Virus record (IMG/VR): IMGVR_UViG_3300028920_000099
Span: 1-48,351 of that record
Origin: a virus
DNA length: 48,351 nucleotides
Direction: 5' to 3' (one strand)
Position 1 is the first letter of the stretch, and each line of letters starts with the position of its first letter. The notes under the pieces are model-generated. The model did not search any database. It was not told the DNA's origin and worked only from the letters and a program-made list of their open reading frames with translations. A program made the translations under genes and the position numbers. Shown piece by piece: positions 27,131 to 33,755 of the stretch.

Positions 27131-27184
27131 GAAAGAGTAGAGAAAAGAACTACACCACACCAACAATCACAAAAGGAAAAAACA

Positions 27185-27976
27185 ATGACGTACTTAACTA
27201 AAGCCCAATACTTCGATTTCGACATCTGTGATATCCATGCCGATATCAAGAACAGTTACGATGAACAGTTAATTGAACAGCTTGCACAATCTATGCTCGA
27301 TACCGGGACGTTAATCTATCCGTTAATCGTTAAGAAAATCACTCTAACCTCATACGAATTAGTCAGTAACGAATTAGGGTACTTGGCAGCACAACGCGCT
27401 GAACAACTTGACCCTCGACGCGGTGAGATGGTTGCTGGTTATCTCATTGAAGAAGAAAACGTTGACGAGTTCACTAAACAGTTACTTGCACAAGCAGCGT
27501 TGTTCGACTCTATACACGCTACTGCTCCTGAAGTACAGCCCGAACCCGCAAAGGTATTATCGTTCAACGTACACCGTCAAGCCAAGTTAAACCGCGAACA
27601 TCCTGTGATTCCCATTAAACAAGCTAAACGAGTCAAAGAAGCCCGCACCTTGAACAGCTACGCTACTCCTCAGATTAAAGAAGAGACTGCAGAACAATGG
27701 GCTAAAGAGGACACCAAAGATGCTCCTACCAAGGTCAACAGAAAATCAAGATTCGGTAAGCTGTTACAAAGTGCTGAAGAATGGTCAGACTCAGTTAACA
27801 AGTTCGATAAAAAAGTTGAGTCATGTTCCAAGAAAGTACAAAAGAAACTAGAAGAGGTAGCCAAGACACCAACCAGTAAAACATTAGACCTCTGCCTCAA
27901 CCTATCAGAAAACTACGACGAGTGGGCAAGTAACTTCGACCAAATGGTTCAAGAACTTGACAACACTACCAAATAA
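27185..27976 (+). CDS. ParB-like (ParB N-terminal/Srx-fold) protein, first early gene (263 aa)
   Basis: Residues about 10-115 form a ParB-like domain: DEQLIEQLAQSMLDTG, PLIVKK, SYELVSNELGYLAAQRAE, LDPRRGEMVAGYLIEEENVD. The core is very close to that of the second ParB-like domain of the ejected protein at 1-1280. The C-terminal 150 residues are Lys/Glu-rich helix without recognised domain. ATG 27185 has AAAGGA upstream and fits the promoter at 27101. A longer TTG-initiated frame from 27101 would start inside that promoter and is rejected. Third positions look richer in C than in neighbouring genes, so it may have been acquired separately. Function is unknown: DNA binding, CTPase/nuclease-like or regulatory roles are possible. 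Confidence 0.75.
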   Translation: MTYLTKAQYFDFDICDIHADIKNSYDEQLIEQLAQSMLDTGTLIYPLIVKKITLTSYELVSNELGYLAAQRAEQLDPRRGEMVAGYLIEEENVDEFTKQLLAQAALFDSIHATAPEVQPEPAKVLSFNVHRQAKLNREHPVIPIKQAKRVKEARTLNSYATPQIKEETAEQWAKEDTKDAPTKVNRKSRFGKLLQSAEEWSDSVNKFDKKVESCSKKVQKKLEEVAKTPTSKTLDLCLNLSENYDEWASNFDQMVQELDNTTK

Positions 27977-27988
27977 CTGACAGACACA

Positions 27989-28011
27989 GAGAGGTGGTAC
28001 TTCCACCTCTC
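27989..28011 (+). other. Perfect 9-bp hairpin after the ParB-like gene
   Basis: GAGAGGTGG pairs with CCACCTCTC around a five-base loop, without a following U-run. Likely an mRNA 3'-end stabiliser or processing site rather than a full terminator. Confidence 0.55.
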
Positions 28012-28049
28012 ATCGACTAACTAACTAACTATCCATTAGGAGTATTATC

Positions 28050-28253
28050 ATGAACAGAACAAGTGAGATGAAGAAAGTTATTCGTGAATCACTGAATGAT
28101 GCACGAGAACTAATAGATAATGGACTGATTGAGGAGGGTCTAGATATCTATGACTCTGCAATAACACTGATTGAGGAAGGTCTTGATGTATATGAACGCG
28201 CACTAAATCAGTTACAGGACTTAGTACAAGAAGCATCAGACAAGAGTATCTAA
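28050..28253 (+). CDS. Small acidic helical protein, 67 aa
   Basis: ATG 28050 is preceded by AGGAG. It carries an internal duplication, LIEEGLDIYDSAI and LIEEGLDVYERAL, suggesting a two-helix repeat or coiled coil. Early, small and acidic, it would suit a host-takeover or DNA-mimic protein, but this is only inference. No family is recognised. Confidence 0.65.
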   Translation: MNRTSEMKKVIRESLNDARELIDNGLIEEGLDIYDSAITLIEEGLDVYERALNQLQDLVQEASDKSI

Positions 28254-28277
28254 TTTGCTGCATCATGGAGGTACATA

Positions 28278-28460
28278 ATGAACGAGTATATGATGTCCAT
28301 TTGTTTAACAGATAAAGAACTTCAGTATATTACTGAGAGTCTCTTATTATCAAGACGGTGCTACACTAAACAAGAACAGTACGATGATATTACTGAGCTT
28401 CATGACCGTCTAACTGACCGTGTTTCGAGAGAGAAAAAATTTCCTAAGAAGAGGGGTTGA
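28278..28460 (+). CDS. Hypothetical early protein, 60 aa
   Basis: Good GGAGG upstream. The N-terminal pattern CLTDKELQYITESLLLS is shared in style with the 49-aa gene at 31154 (SLTKKQMRHLVTVLEDSL), so the two are probably small paralogues. The C terminus is basic. The TTGACA of the next promoter overlaps its final codons and stop. Confidence 0.6.
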   Translation: MNEYMMSICLTDKELQYITESLLLSRRCYTKQEQYDDITELHDRLTDRVSREKKFPKKRG

Positions 28461-28486
28461 CATTTCAAAAGATTTGTGGTTAGAAT
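28457..28486 (+). promoter_or_regulatory. Early promoter
   Basis: TTGACA (28457-28462), 18-base spacer, TAGAAT (28481-28486). It drives the 28.5-29 kb non-coding stretch and genes beyond. Confidence 0.7.
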
Positions 28487-28599
28487 AGAGACATAGACAA
28501 GGGAAAAGACGAAGGCCTAACTAAGCAATATCAATAAGTCTTAAAGTTAGTAACCCTTCATTAAGTCTGAACTAAACCAAGTCTAAACAACCAAACCTC

Positions 28600-28628
28600 T
28601 TGACAATCCAAACCAAATGTGTTAGATT
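28600..28628 (+). promoter_or_regulatory. Early promoter
   Basis: TTGACA (28600-28605), 17-base spacer, TAGATT (28623-28628), upstream of the putative structured RNA. Confidence 0.7.
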
Positions 28629-28764
28629 AAAAGAGTAAAGAAACGAAGACAACTTAACCAAAAGGAAATAGGTAAACGACTGAAGGTAGGATAAAGGGTA
28701 ACGTGACAGGCTCTCCGAGGATAAGTCAAAAAAACCGAAACCAATGGGACATTACGGAACAGAA

Positions 28765-28934
28765 CGTAGGCTAATGGTTAGCAACCTTAAGAGGTAACCT
28801 CTGTATGAAGCCCACTGAGGACGGTGACAGTAAGTCCACAGTAAACAGGCAATACAAGTTATCTTGATTACGACGGGTGGTAGGGCTACTACAGTAACGG
28901 AATACTGTATTGTGGTTCGATTCCACTTCACCCA
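28765..28934 (+). ncRNA. Putative structured RNA ending in a tRNA-like module
   Basis: The hairpins in order are GCTA/TAGC, AGAGG/CCTCT and an 8-bp stem ACTG-GGAC/GTCC-CAGT with one A-A mismatch. A tRNA-like end follows: acceptor-type pairing GGGTGG/TCACCC (28875-28880 with 28928-28933), TA at positions 8-9, one 5-bp middle hairpin, and a T arm with the canonical TTCGATT loop. There is no normal D arm, the middle loop lacks U33, and no CCA is encoded, so it is not a standard tRNA. Function unknown. Confidence 0.45.
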
Positions 28935-28987
28935 TTTGGTATTATTAACAGTACCAATCAATCAACTACTAACTAATGAGGGTAACT

Positions 28988-29401
28988 ATGACACCACTAA
29001 AGGATTTGCTGCTTAAGAGTTCGGAAAGTTTGGATGAGCCTGAGTTCTATAACTTAGACGGTCACAAGCTTGAGTCTGGGTATGTTGTACAACGTTACGA
29101 ATACTTAGAGTTAATGTACAAAGAGGACTATGACCATCTCATTGATAGTTACCTTGATGAACACAATGAGGTATTTAAGGAAGAGGGTAGTTATCTTAAT
29201 GCTTCTGCTTACTCATCCAATGAGCTAATGGGAGTCTGCTTGTTCAAAGCATTCGACACCTATGATGAAGCATCAGACTTTGCACAATCTACTGATGTAT
29301 TGAGAGTGTATGACTTGGCTAACTGTACATATGAGTTAGTCAAAATCAACCTGAAGTATGACGTAAAAAAAGGTGAATACTACTTATCCAAGGAGAACTA
29401 A
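28988..29401 (+). CDS. Hypothetical early protein, 137 aa
   Basis: ATG 28988 has GAGGG six bases upstream; an ATG at 28976 has none. Acidic, mixed alpha/beta, with FKAFDTYDEASDFAQSTDVL near the C terminus. No family recognised. It is followed two bases later by the 151-aa gene, so one operon. Confidence 0.65.
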   Translation: MTPLKDLLLKSSESLDEPEFYNLDGHKLESGYVVQRYEYLELMYKEDYDHLIDSYLDEHNEVFKEEGSYLNASAYSSNELMGVCLFKAFDTYDEASDFAQSTDVLRVYDLANCTYELVKINLKYDVKKGEYYLSKEN

Positions 29402-29403
29402 TC

Positions 29404-29859
29404 ATGTTAAACACAGACATCAAACTAAATCAGACAGTGTACACAGTCCATAACGAGGACAACGTAATAGAAATCAGAGAATGTAAGATTACTAAGAAGA
29501 CTCCTAAAGGCTTAAAAGTTGTTGTTGAGTATCCTGATGGACACAGAATGACGTTCAATGCGAATTATCAGAAAAAGTCTGACGGAAATTACTACATCCT
29601 GTCATTTAATCATGAGCATAACAGTCGTCACATTCTACACCTTAGTTATGATGATGCTTACGCTTATGCGGAACAGAAAGTAAAGTCAAGAAATAATGTT
29701 CTGATTGACTACATTAACGGTGGGGTAGAGGCCAGTAAGTCGTATTTATTTAAGAACGCTTGTTCGGAGGAACTCATCGAGGAAATGACTAAGCACATTA
29801 AGGATTACTTAGTAGAAAAACAACTGACTGTACTAAAAACACCTACCAAAGGAGAATAA
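29404..29859 (+). CDS. Hypothetical early protein, 151 aa (paralogue of 31308 gene)
   Basis: The N-terminal about 60 residues look like a small beta-barrel (LNQTVYTVHNEDNVIEIREC, then SPKG/TPKG turn and V-x-V-E-Y-P-D-G). The same order occurs in the 137-aa gene at 31308 (GQKVYCVETYDNTLYI, SPKGKSISVLFEDGR), followed in both by a Y-D-x-A-Y-x-x-A helix. The two flank the ATP-grasp-like gene, which suggests local duplication. An SH3/Tudor-like fold is a guess. Confidence 0.65.
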   Translation: MLNTDIKLNQTVYTVHNEDNVIEIRECKITKKTPKGLKVVVEYPDGHRMTFNANYQKKSDGNYYILSFNHEHNSRHILHLSYDDAYAYAEQKVKSRNNVLIDYINGGVEASKSYLFKNACSEELIEEMTKHIKDYLVEKQLTVLKTPTKGE

Positions 29860-29861
29860 TC

Positions 29862-31151
29862 ATGCTTAAAGATGAAAAGCTGTTCAGTATTTACCAGTCT
29901 AACAACAACGTAGCTAAGTTTATTAGCTACGACGAACGTGGTTCAGTACGTTATGAGACTCACAAGAAACCAGAATTCCCAGTCAATGTAAGGTCTTTCA
30001 CAGAACATCTTAAGTCAGGTCGGTTTAAGATGAACGTGAACGACCAAGACACATTAGATAAAGTACTTAATGATAACATCAAGGATGGTTACTACTCAAT
30101 AGTCAACGAAAGTATTGACATCAATGACGGGGGTGTATCGGGTGTATTACTTGGTGATATCATAGAGTTCTCACCAAAGGATACGCCACGTTGTGTCGAG
30201 AAACCTGGAGTGTGTAGGCTACCCGCAGAACTTGGGTTAATACTGTTAGAGCTTATCTACTTCCCTCTTGATGAGTTAAGGAAATTCAAAAAGACTGAAC
30301 GAGTAGAGTTCAGTATTCATCCACTACCTCAAGGTGTATTCAATACGCACGTTATCATCTGGGAAGTTGAGGATGTTGGGTATTCACCCGAATTCACTGG
30401 CACTATGTCCCATCCCAATAACTTCTCAAGGTTCATTGGTGATAAAGCTTACGGAATTCTAATAGCCCATTTGCTGCATAATGAGGATTACTCAGTACCT
30501 TCGACCAATGTGATAGGACGCAACGTAAACCCGTTCCTTTTTGGAGATAATACACAAACCTATATTACTTGGATGAGGACTGCCCCTGCAGAGCCAATCC
30601 CAGGTAAGTTAATCACGACCAGAGGGTGGAGTGACCCATTCAAGGCTTGTACAGATGATGTAGTATCTGTTCTAGCTCAAGAGTCAGTTAACGCAGGGTT
30701 TAGTGGGGCTTACCTAACCGACGACTTAGGACGTATTATCATTGATGGTACTGCTGGGTATGGTGATGAGTATATGTTAGGTCAAACCAAGTGTGACTTA
30801 CCTGACTTTGTATTGACGAAAGTGAAGCAGGTAGCTCATCATCTAAACTCAATCCTTGGTTTTACTAAGTGTGAGTGGGTATTAGATGAAGACCATAGGT
30901 TATGGATTGTCCAACTACATACTAAGTCAGTAAAGTCAGTGGTATCACCAAGCACCATCTATCCGGGTAATCCAACAGACTGGATTAAGTATGATATCAG
31001 AGAGGGTTTAGAGGGTTTAAGAGACCTATTAGATAGCTTCCCGTCAAAAGATTTTGGTATTGAGCTTAGTGGCAGCGTGGGTTTAACGAGTCACTTCTGT
31101 GATGTGTTAAGACAAGCACAAGTACCATCAAGAATTAACCAAGGAGAATAA
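29862..31151 (+). CDS. PPDK/PEP-synthase N-terminal-like ATP-grasp protein (429 aa)
   Basis: The C-terminal two thirds resemble the ATP-binding domain of pyruvate phosphate dikinase and PEP synthase. FIGDKAYGILIAHLL recalls the 'GGKGANLGEL' start. QESVNAGFSGAYLTDD and IIIDGTAGYGDEYMLGQ recall 'Q.mv.s..SGV.fT' and 'GlGe.vV.G'. CEWVLDEDHRLWIVQLHTKS recalls 'DiEWa.d..g.l.ivQaRP'. The phosphohistidine and PEP-binding domains of the full enzymes are absent, so it cannot be a complete PPDK. A stand-alone phosphotransferase or nucleotidyl-type modifying role is possible. Sits in the early operon between two paralogous small genes. The family resemblance is from motif pattern only. Confidence 0.55.
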   Translation: MLKDEKLFSIYQSNNNVAKFISYDERGSVRYETHKKPEFPVNVRSFTEHLKSGRFKMNVNDQDTLDKVLNDNIKDGYYSIVNESIDINDGGVSGVLLGDIIEFSPKDTPRCVEKPGVCRLPAELGLILLELIYFPLDELRKFKKTERVEFSIHPLPQGVFNTHVIIWEVEDVGYSPEFTGTMSHPNNFSRFIGDKAYGILIAHLLHNEDYSVPSTNVIGRNVNPFLFGDNTQTYITWMRTAPAEPIPGKLITTRGWSDPFKACTDDVVSVLAQESVNAGFSGAYLTDDLGRIIIDGTAGYGDEYMLGQTKCDLPDFVLTKVKQVAHHLNSILGFTKCEWVLDEDHRLWIVQLHTKSVKSVVSPSTIYPGNPTDWIKYDIREGLEGLRDLLDSFPSKDFGIELSGSVGLTSHFCDVLRQAQVPSRINQGE

Positions 31152-31153
31152 CT

Positions 31154-31303
31154 ATGAAAGACATATTTTCATTGTCACTAACAAAAAAACAAATGAGGCA
31201 CCTCGTTACTGTTCTCGAAGATTCACTAGATGATGACTCAACCAATAAAGAGTTAACAAAGTATCTTCTTATGATACTAAGAAACCATCTAATCCGAGGA
31301 TAA
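31154..31303 (+). CDS. Hypothetical early protein, 49 aa
   Basis: ATG 31154 has AAGGAG nine bases upstream. Helical, with SLTKKQMRHLVTVLEDSL resembling the 60-aa gene at 28278. It lies three bases after the ATP-grasp-like gene and four bases before the next gene, so it is part of one operon. Confidence 0.6.
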   Translation: MKDIFSLSLTKKQMRHLVTVLEDSLDDDSTNKELTKYLLMILRNHLIRG

Positions 31304-31307
31304 AACC

Positions 31308-31721
31308 ATGATTGAAGTAGGACAAAAAGTTTACTGTGTCGAAACATACGATAATACCCTCTACATCGTGGTGGGGGCAGTCACTCACATCTCTCCAAAA
31401 GGTAAGTCAATTAGTGTACTATTCGAGGATGGACGCAAGACAAGATGTAAATCTGTCAGTAGTTACGATGGTAAGCTATTAATCTTAGATACTGAGAGGA
31501 ATGAGCCAATGTATGACGAGTACGATAAGGCTTATTCAGCAGCACAAGTAAAACTCGAAAGTCACAATCTATGGGTTCGAGATACTGTAGAAGAGGCAGT
31601 GCAACAAGCAATGTTTGTACTTAACGAAAAGCTTTTCTACCTTATCCCTAATCTTGATGGAGTTGAGCCAGACCTAATTGACCTCCTGGTCAGTAAAGGT
31701 AAACAAAGGCTCATCAAATAG
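31308..31721 (+). CDS. Hypothetical early protein, 137 aa (paralogue of 29404 gene)
   Basis: N-terminal beta-barrel-like segment (GQKVYCVETYDNTLYIVVG, ISPKGKSISVLFEDGRKTR) followed by a helical C-terminal half starting YDEYDKAYSAAQVKLESHN. Both parts match the order of the 151-aa protein at 29404. SD AGG lies in CCGAGGATAAAACC before ATG. A terminator-like hairpin follows it. Confidence 0.65.
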   Translation: MIEVGQKVYCVETYDNTLYIVVGAVTHISPKGKSISVLFEDGRKTRCKSVSSYDGKLLILDTERNEPMYDEYDKAYSAAQVKLESHNLWVRDTVEEAVQQAMFVLNEKLFYLIPNLDGVEPDLIDLLVSKGKQRLIK

Positions 31722-31730
31722 TTAATCATA

Positions 31731-31775
31731 CCCATTAGGCAACTTATTCAATATAGGTTGTCTAACGGGTTTATT
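31731..31775 (+). terminator. Terminator-like hairpin
   Basis: A 13-pair stem (31731-31743 with 31757-31769, one A-C mismatch and one G-U) around a 13-base loop, followed by TTTATT. Likely ends the operon before the GIY-YIG gene. Confidence 0.65.
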
Positions 31776-31786
31776 AAGAAAAGAAA

Positions 31787-32071
31787 ATGATTGTTTACTT
31801 AGTACAAATGGGAGATACTCAATACTATAAAATAGGTTACACATCAAACATAGTTAAAAGACTACGGACAATACAATCAGGTAATCCAATGAAGTTATCT
31901 TGTATAAATAGTATTGAGTGTGACAGTATCTTAGAAGCACGTCAACTAGAAAAGAAAATACATAATGAGTTGTATCCATTCAAAGAGGTAGGTGAGTGGT
32001 TTTTTAGTTCGACTATCCCTGAACGATTTGCTGCATTCTGTGACACACCTTGTTTGTGTCCGGCTCACTAA
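31787..32071 (+). CDS. GIY-YIG / T5orf172-like protein, 94 aa
   Basis: VYLVQMGDTQYYKIGYTSNI then KRLRTIQSGNP, EARQLEKKIHNEL and VGEWF match the T5orf172/MUG113 branch of the GIY-YIG superfamily, in which the second tyrosine motif reads K-I-G-(Y/F)-(T/S). It lies alone between a terminator-like hairpin and a tRNA-like element. Its stop codon overlaps that element (bases 7-10). This isolated placement would suit a homing-type mobile gene. The SD is weak (AAGAAAAG). Confidence 0.7.
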   Translation: MIVYLVQMGDTQYYKIGYTSNIVKRLRTIQSGNPMKLSCINSIECDSILEARQLEKKIHNELYPFKEVGEWFFSSTIPERFAAFCDTPCLCPAH

Positions 32072-32122
32072 GGTTAGCTAGTCTTGGTTAGGCTAGTCTA
32101 GGTTCGAGTCCTAGATGAGTCA
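32062..32122 (+). tRNA. tRNA-like element, 61 nt, one arm missing
   Basis: Acceptor pairing GGCTCA/TGAGTC (32062-32067 with 32116-32121), TA at 8-9, a middle hairpin TAGTC-TTGGTTA-GGCTA, two-base variable region, and a perfect T arm CTAGG-TTCGAGT-CCTAG, then discriminator A without CCA. The middle loop can be read as an anticodon loop (GGT) or as a D loop (TTGGTTA is a usual D-loop string). Either way one arm is missing, so aminoacylation is doubtful. Best called tRNA-like or a truncated tRNA gene. Confidence 0.4.
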
Positions 32123-32146
32123 TGTTAATACCTAAAGGAGGGTATT

Positions 32147-32395
32147 ATGTTAAACAACAATGATTCTTGGTATTGTCTAACACCTTGTGACTTTCCTGAA
32201 GGACAATGGAGACTTACTCAACATACTTGGTTTAGGGGTCACATGGAAACTTTAGACGACTTCTCCGATGTAACAACAACTCCAGTTGCTGAAGGGTCTA
32301 AAGAACAATTACTACACGCTGTGAGGAAAAATTGTAAAGATGTATTCTTCCCCGAAACTAATGATGAACCTATCTTTTATTTAGGAGCAAGATAA
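32147..32395 (+). CDS. Hypothetical early protein, 82 aa
   Basis: Strong AAAGGAGGG upstream. Small, slightly acidic, Trp-rich N terminus (WYCLTPCDFPEGQWRLTQHTWF). Not recognised. Its stop overlaps the next ATG (TAATG). Confidence 0.6.
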   Translation: MLNNNDSWYCLTPCDFPEGQWRLTQHTWFRGHMETLDDFSDVTTTPVAEGSKEQLLHAVRKNCKDVFFPETNDEPIFYLGAR

Positions 32396-32493
32396 TGAAC
32401 CTCAAATCCTATAAAGCACGCTTTGAGTCTAAATACTCATTAGTCATTAAAGACCTTCTTATACTGGCTTACGGTCTAGTGATTCTCTTTTAA
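32395..32493 (+). CDS. Putative membrane peptide, 32 aa
   Basis: TAATG overlap with the gene before and AGGAG nine bases upstream. The C-terminal half (LVIKDLLILAYGLVILF) is a hydrophobic segment, the N-terminal half basic, so a single-span inner membrane peptide is plausible. Confidence 0.5.
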   Translation: MNLKSYKARFESKYSLVIKDLLILAYGLVILF

Positions 32494-32511
32494 TTGACAA
32501 CATGAGGTAAC

Positions 32512-32688
32512 ATGAAGTACACTACCAACCAATGGATTGATAAACTTTACCGGGAACTAATTAATAGTATTCCACTTACCCTACAAGAAGAGATGGATGA
32601 GTGGGAACTATTTAATTTGTTGCACATTCCAACAAAATATCACGAAAACCAAAGACGAGAAACGGAGGAGATGTATTATGCTGAATAA
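32512..32688 (+). CDS. Hypothetical early protein, 58 aa
   Basis: ATG 32512 with GAGG close upstream. A helical acidic protein (QEEMDEWELFNLLHIP, ETEEMYYAE). Its last bases overlap the start of the ParB-fold gene at 32678 and contain that gene's GGAGGAG site, which supports both being translated. Not recognised. Confidence 0.55.
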   Translation: MKYTTNQWIDKLYRELINSIPLTLQEEMDEWELFNLLHIPTKYHENQRRETEEMYYAE

Positions 32689-33610
32689 AAGAACCAAGTT
32701 AACTGAACGTGAATTAACTAAACTCAAGCAGGGGTGGGATATATCTGTGACTATGGTTGGTAAGATAGTTAACCAACCTAGTATTCCTGGAGCATCTACC
32801 CGCACATTGAGTAGTCTTTTTAGCCTAAATAACTTTGACTTCAATCAAACACCAGTTAGCTCAACCAAGGTAAAATCTATTTTGTTTAAGCCGGACACTG
32901 GTCTAGTAAACAACGACTTTTGGTTGTTTAACCCAATTGTGCTTGCTTCCTCAGAAGGTAATGAAGATAGTGTTTGTTTAGTATCTGGTAGGACAAGGCT
33001 GCAAGCCTTAGTTACTATCTGTGATGTTGTTGGTATTGACCCGTCTACTGTAGATATTGAGGTCGTTGAATACCAATACGATACAGAAGAAAGAATGGCT
33101 ATGTCCATTGTTGCTTTCAATACTAATCGAACGATGCCAGCTTCTGAACGTGAACGTATCGTTATGTCAGCCAACTTAGGGGATGCTCCTACGCAGTTTA
33201 ATGCTAAAGGGATAAGAACAAAGGCGGACTGTAAACGTCACTTTAAGCAGGTATGTTTAGGTGAATTTATCGAAGTCCAAGAAACTGAAGAGGATGACGC
33301 TTCTTTGTTCTTGACACAGAACAACCTATACAGAGTATTCGGTTATCTGTTTGACATTATTTTTGACAACTATCCAGAAACGTACAAGTCCCTTAAGTCT
33401 GGGGACAATGATAGTTGGGAATGTATTAACTGGATGATAGGTAACGCTTACTCTAACAACGTATTTCTTAAAGAAAACTGTGAGGGTAACTCATCAAGAA
33501 ATAAAGAGTTCCTTATCTCAGTTGCGTACGAAATCATTAAACTATGGGAGTCAGTATCTAATGAAACAGACAATACGAGTGAAGATGAAACAAAGACTTC
33601 TGCTTTTTGA
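32678..33610 (+). CDS. ParB/Srx-fold-like protein, 310 aa
   Basis: ATG 32678 has GGAGGAG upstream; a longer frame from 32597 lacks a site. Residues about 85-175 follow the ParB N-terminal pattern: FNPIVLASS, VCLVSGRTRLQALVTI (the 'G.hRl.A' position), IEVVEYQYDTEERMAMSIVAFNTNR (the 'a.ieN.qR' position) and ASERERI. The C-terminal half is helical without known domain. Unlike the gene at 27185 it keeps the SGRTR core, so it belongs to a different ParB-like branch. Lies early in the replication operon. Confidence 0.55.
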   Translation: MLNKRTKLTERELTKLKQGWDISVTMVGKIVNQPSIPGASTRTLSSLFSLNNFDFNQTPVSSTKVKSILFKPDTGLVNNDFWLFNPIVLASSEGNEDSVCLVSGRTRLQALVTICDVVGIDPSTVDIEVVEYQYDTEERMAMSIVAFNTNRTMPASERERIVMSANLGDAPTQFNAKGIRTKADCKRHFKQVCLGEFIEVQETEEDDASLFLTQNNLYRVFGYLFDIIFDNYPETYKSLKSGDNDSWECINWMIGNAYSNNVFLKENCEGNSSRNKEFLISVAYEIIKLWESVSNETDNTSEDETKTSAF

Positions 33611-33755
33611 TGATGAGCATGAAGCAGCCAGTCACTTTTTTGGTGTGAAAAATCGCGTACTGATTAACTGGGTAGGAACCACCAAACAAACCAGGAAGAT
33701 ATTTAGTGAGATACTAGAAGATGCAGGAATTAACCAACAACCAACTAAGAGCTGA
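33561..33755 (+). CDS. Small putative HTH protein, 64 aa
   Basis: Starts at ATG 33561 inside the end of the previous gene, with GGGAG ten bases upstream. EAASHFFGVKNRVLINWVG looks like a helix-turn-helix (Ala-x-x-x-Gly turn, Trp in the recognition helix). A longer start at 33480 is less likely. The end overlaps the 226-aa gene. Confidence 0.5.
   Translation: MKQTIRVKMKQRLLLFDDEHEAASHFFGVKNRVLINWVGTTKQTRKIFSEILEDAGINQQPTKS

Larger units (their letters stand above)
26162..27184. other. Divergent control region, about 1 kb, no gene
   Basis: Separates the leftward late arm from the rightward early arm. It holds an AT-rich stretch next to the late genes, a short GC-rich island (26405-26460), two 39-bp repeats, a GTAC cluster, a consensus sigma70 promoter and an alternating purine-pyrimidine tract. 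A TATAAT on the minus strand near 26250 lacks a good -35. The small reverse ORF over the GTAC cluster looks spurious. Physical genome ends and/or an origin may lie here, since in related podoviruses the two arms meet at the terminal repeats. Confidence 0.7.
28461..28987 (+). other. Non-coding stretch with two promoters and structured RNA potential
   Basis: No ORF with a plausible start. It holds promoters at 28457 and 28600, three hairpins (around 28770-28783, 28789-28801 and 28819-28843) and a tRNA-like element at 28874-28934. The stretch downstream of the second promoter could make a stable RNA of about 300 bases. Confidence 0.55.

Noticed and set aside
27101-27184. Longer start of the ParB-like gene (TTG at 27101)
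   Set aside because: Those codons coincide with the -35/-10 promoter and a purine-rich leader; ATG 27185 has a proper site.
28874-28934. Standard tRNA gene
   Set aside because: No D arm of normal size, middle loop of six or eight bases without U33, and C-A mismatch at the acceptor end.
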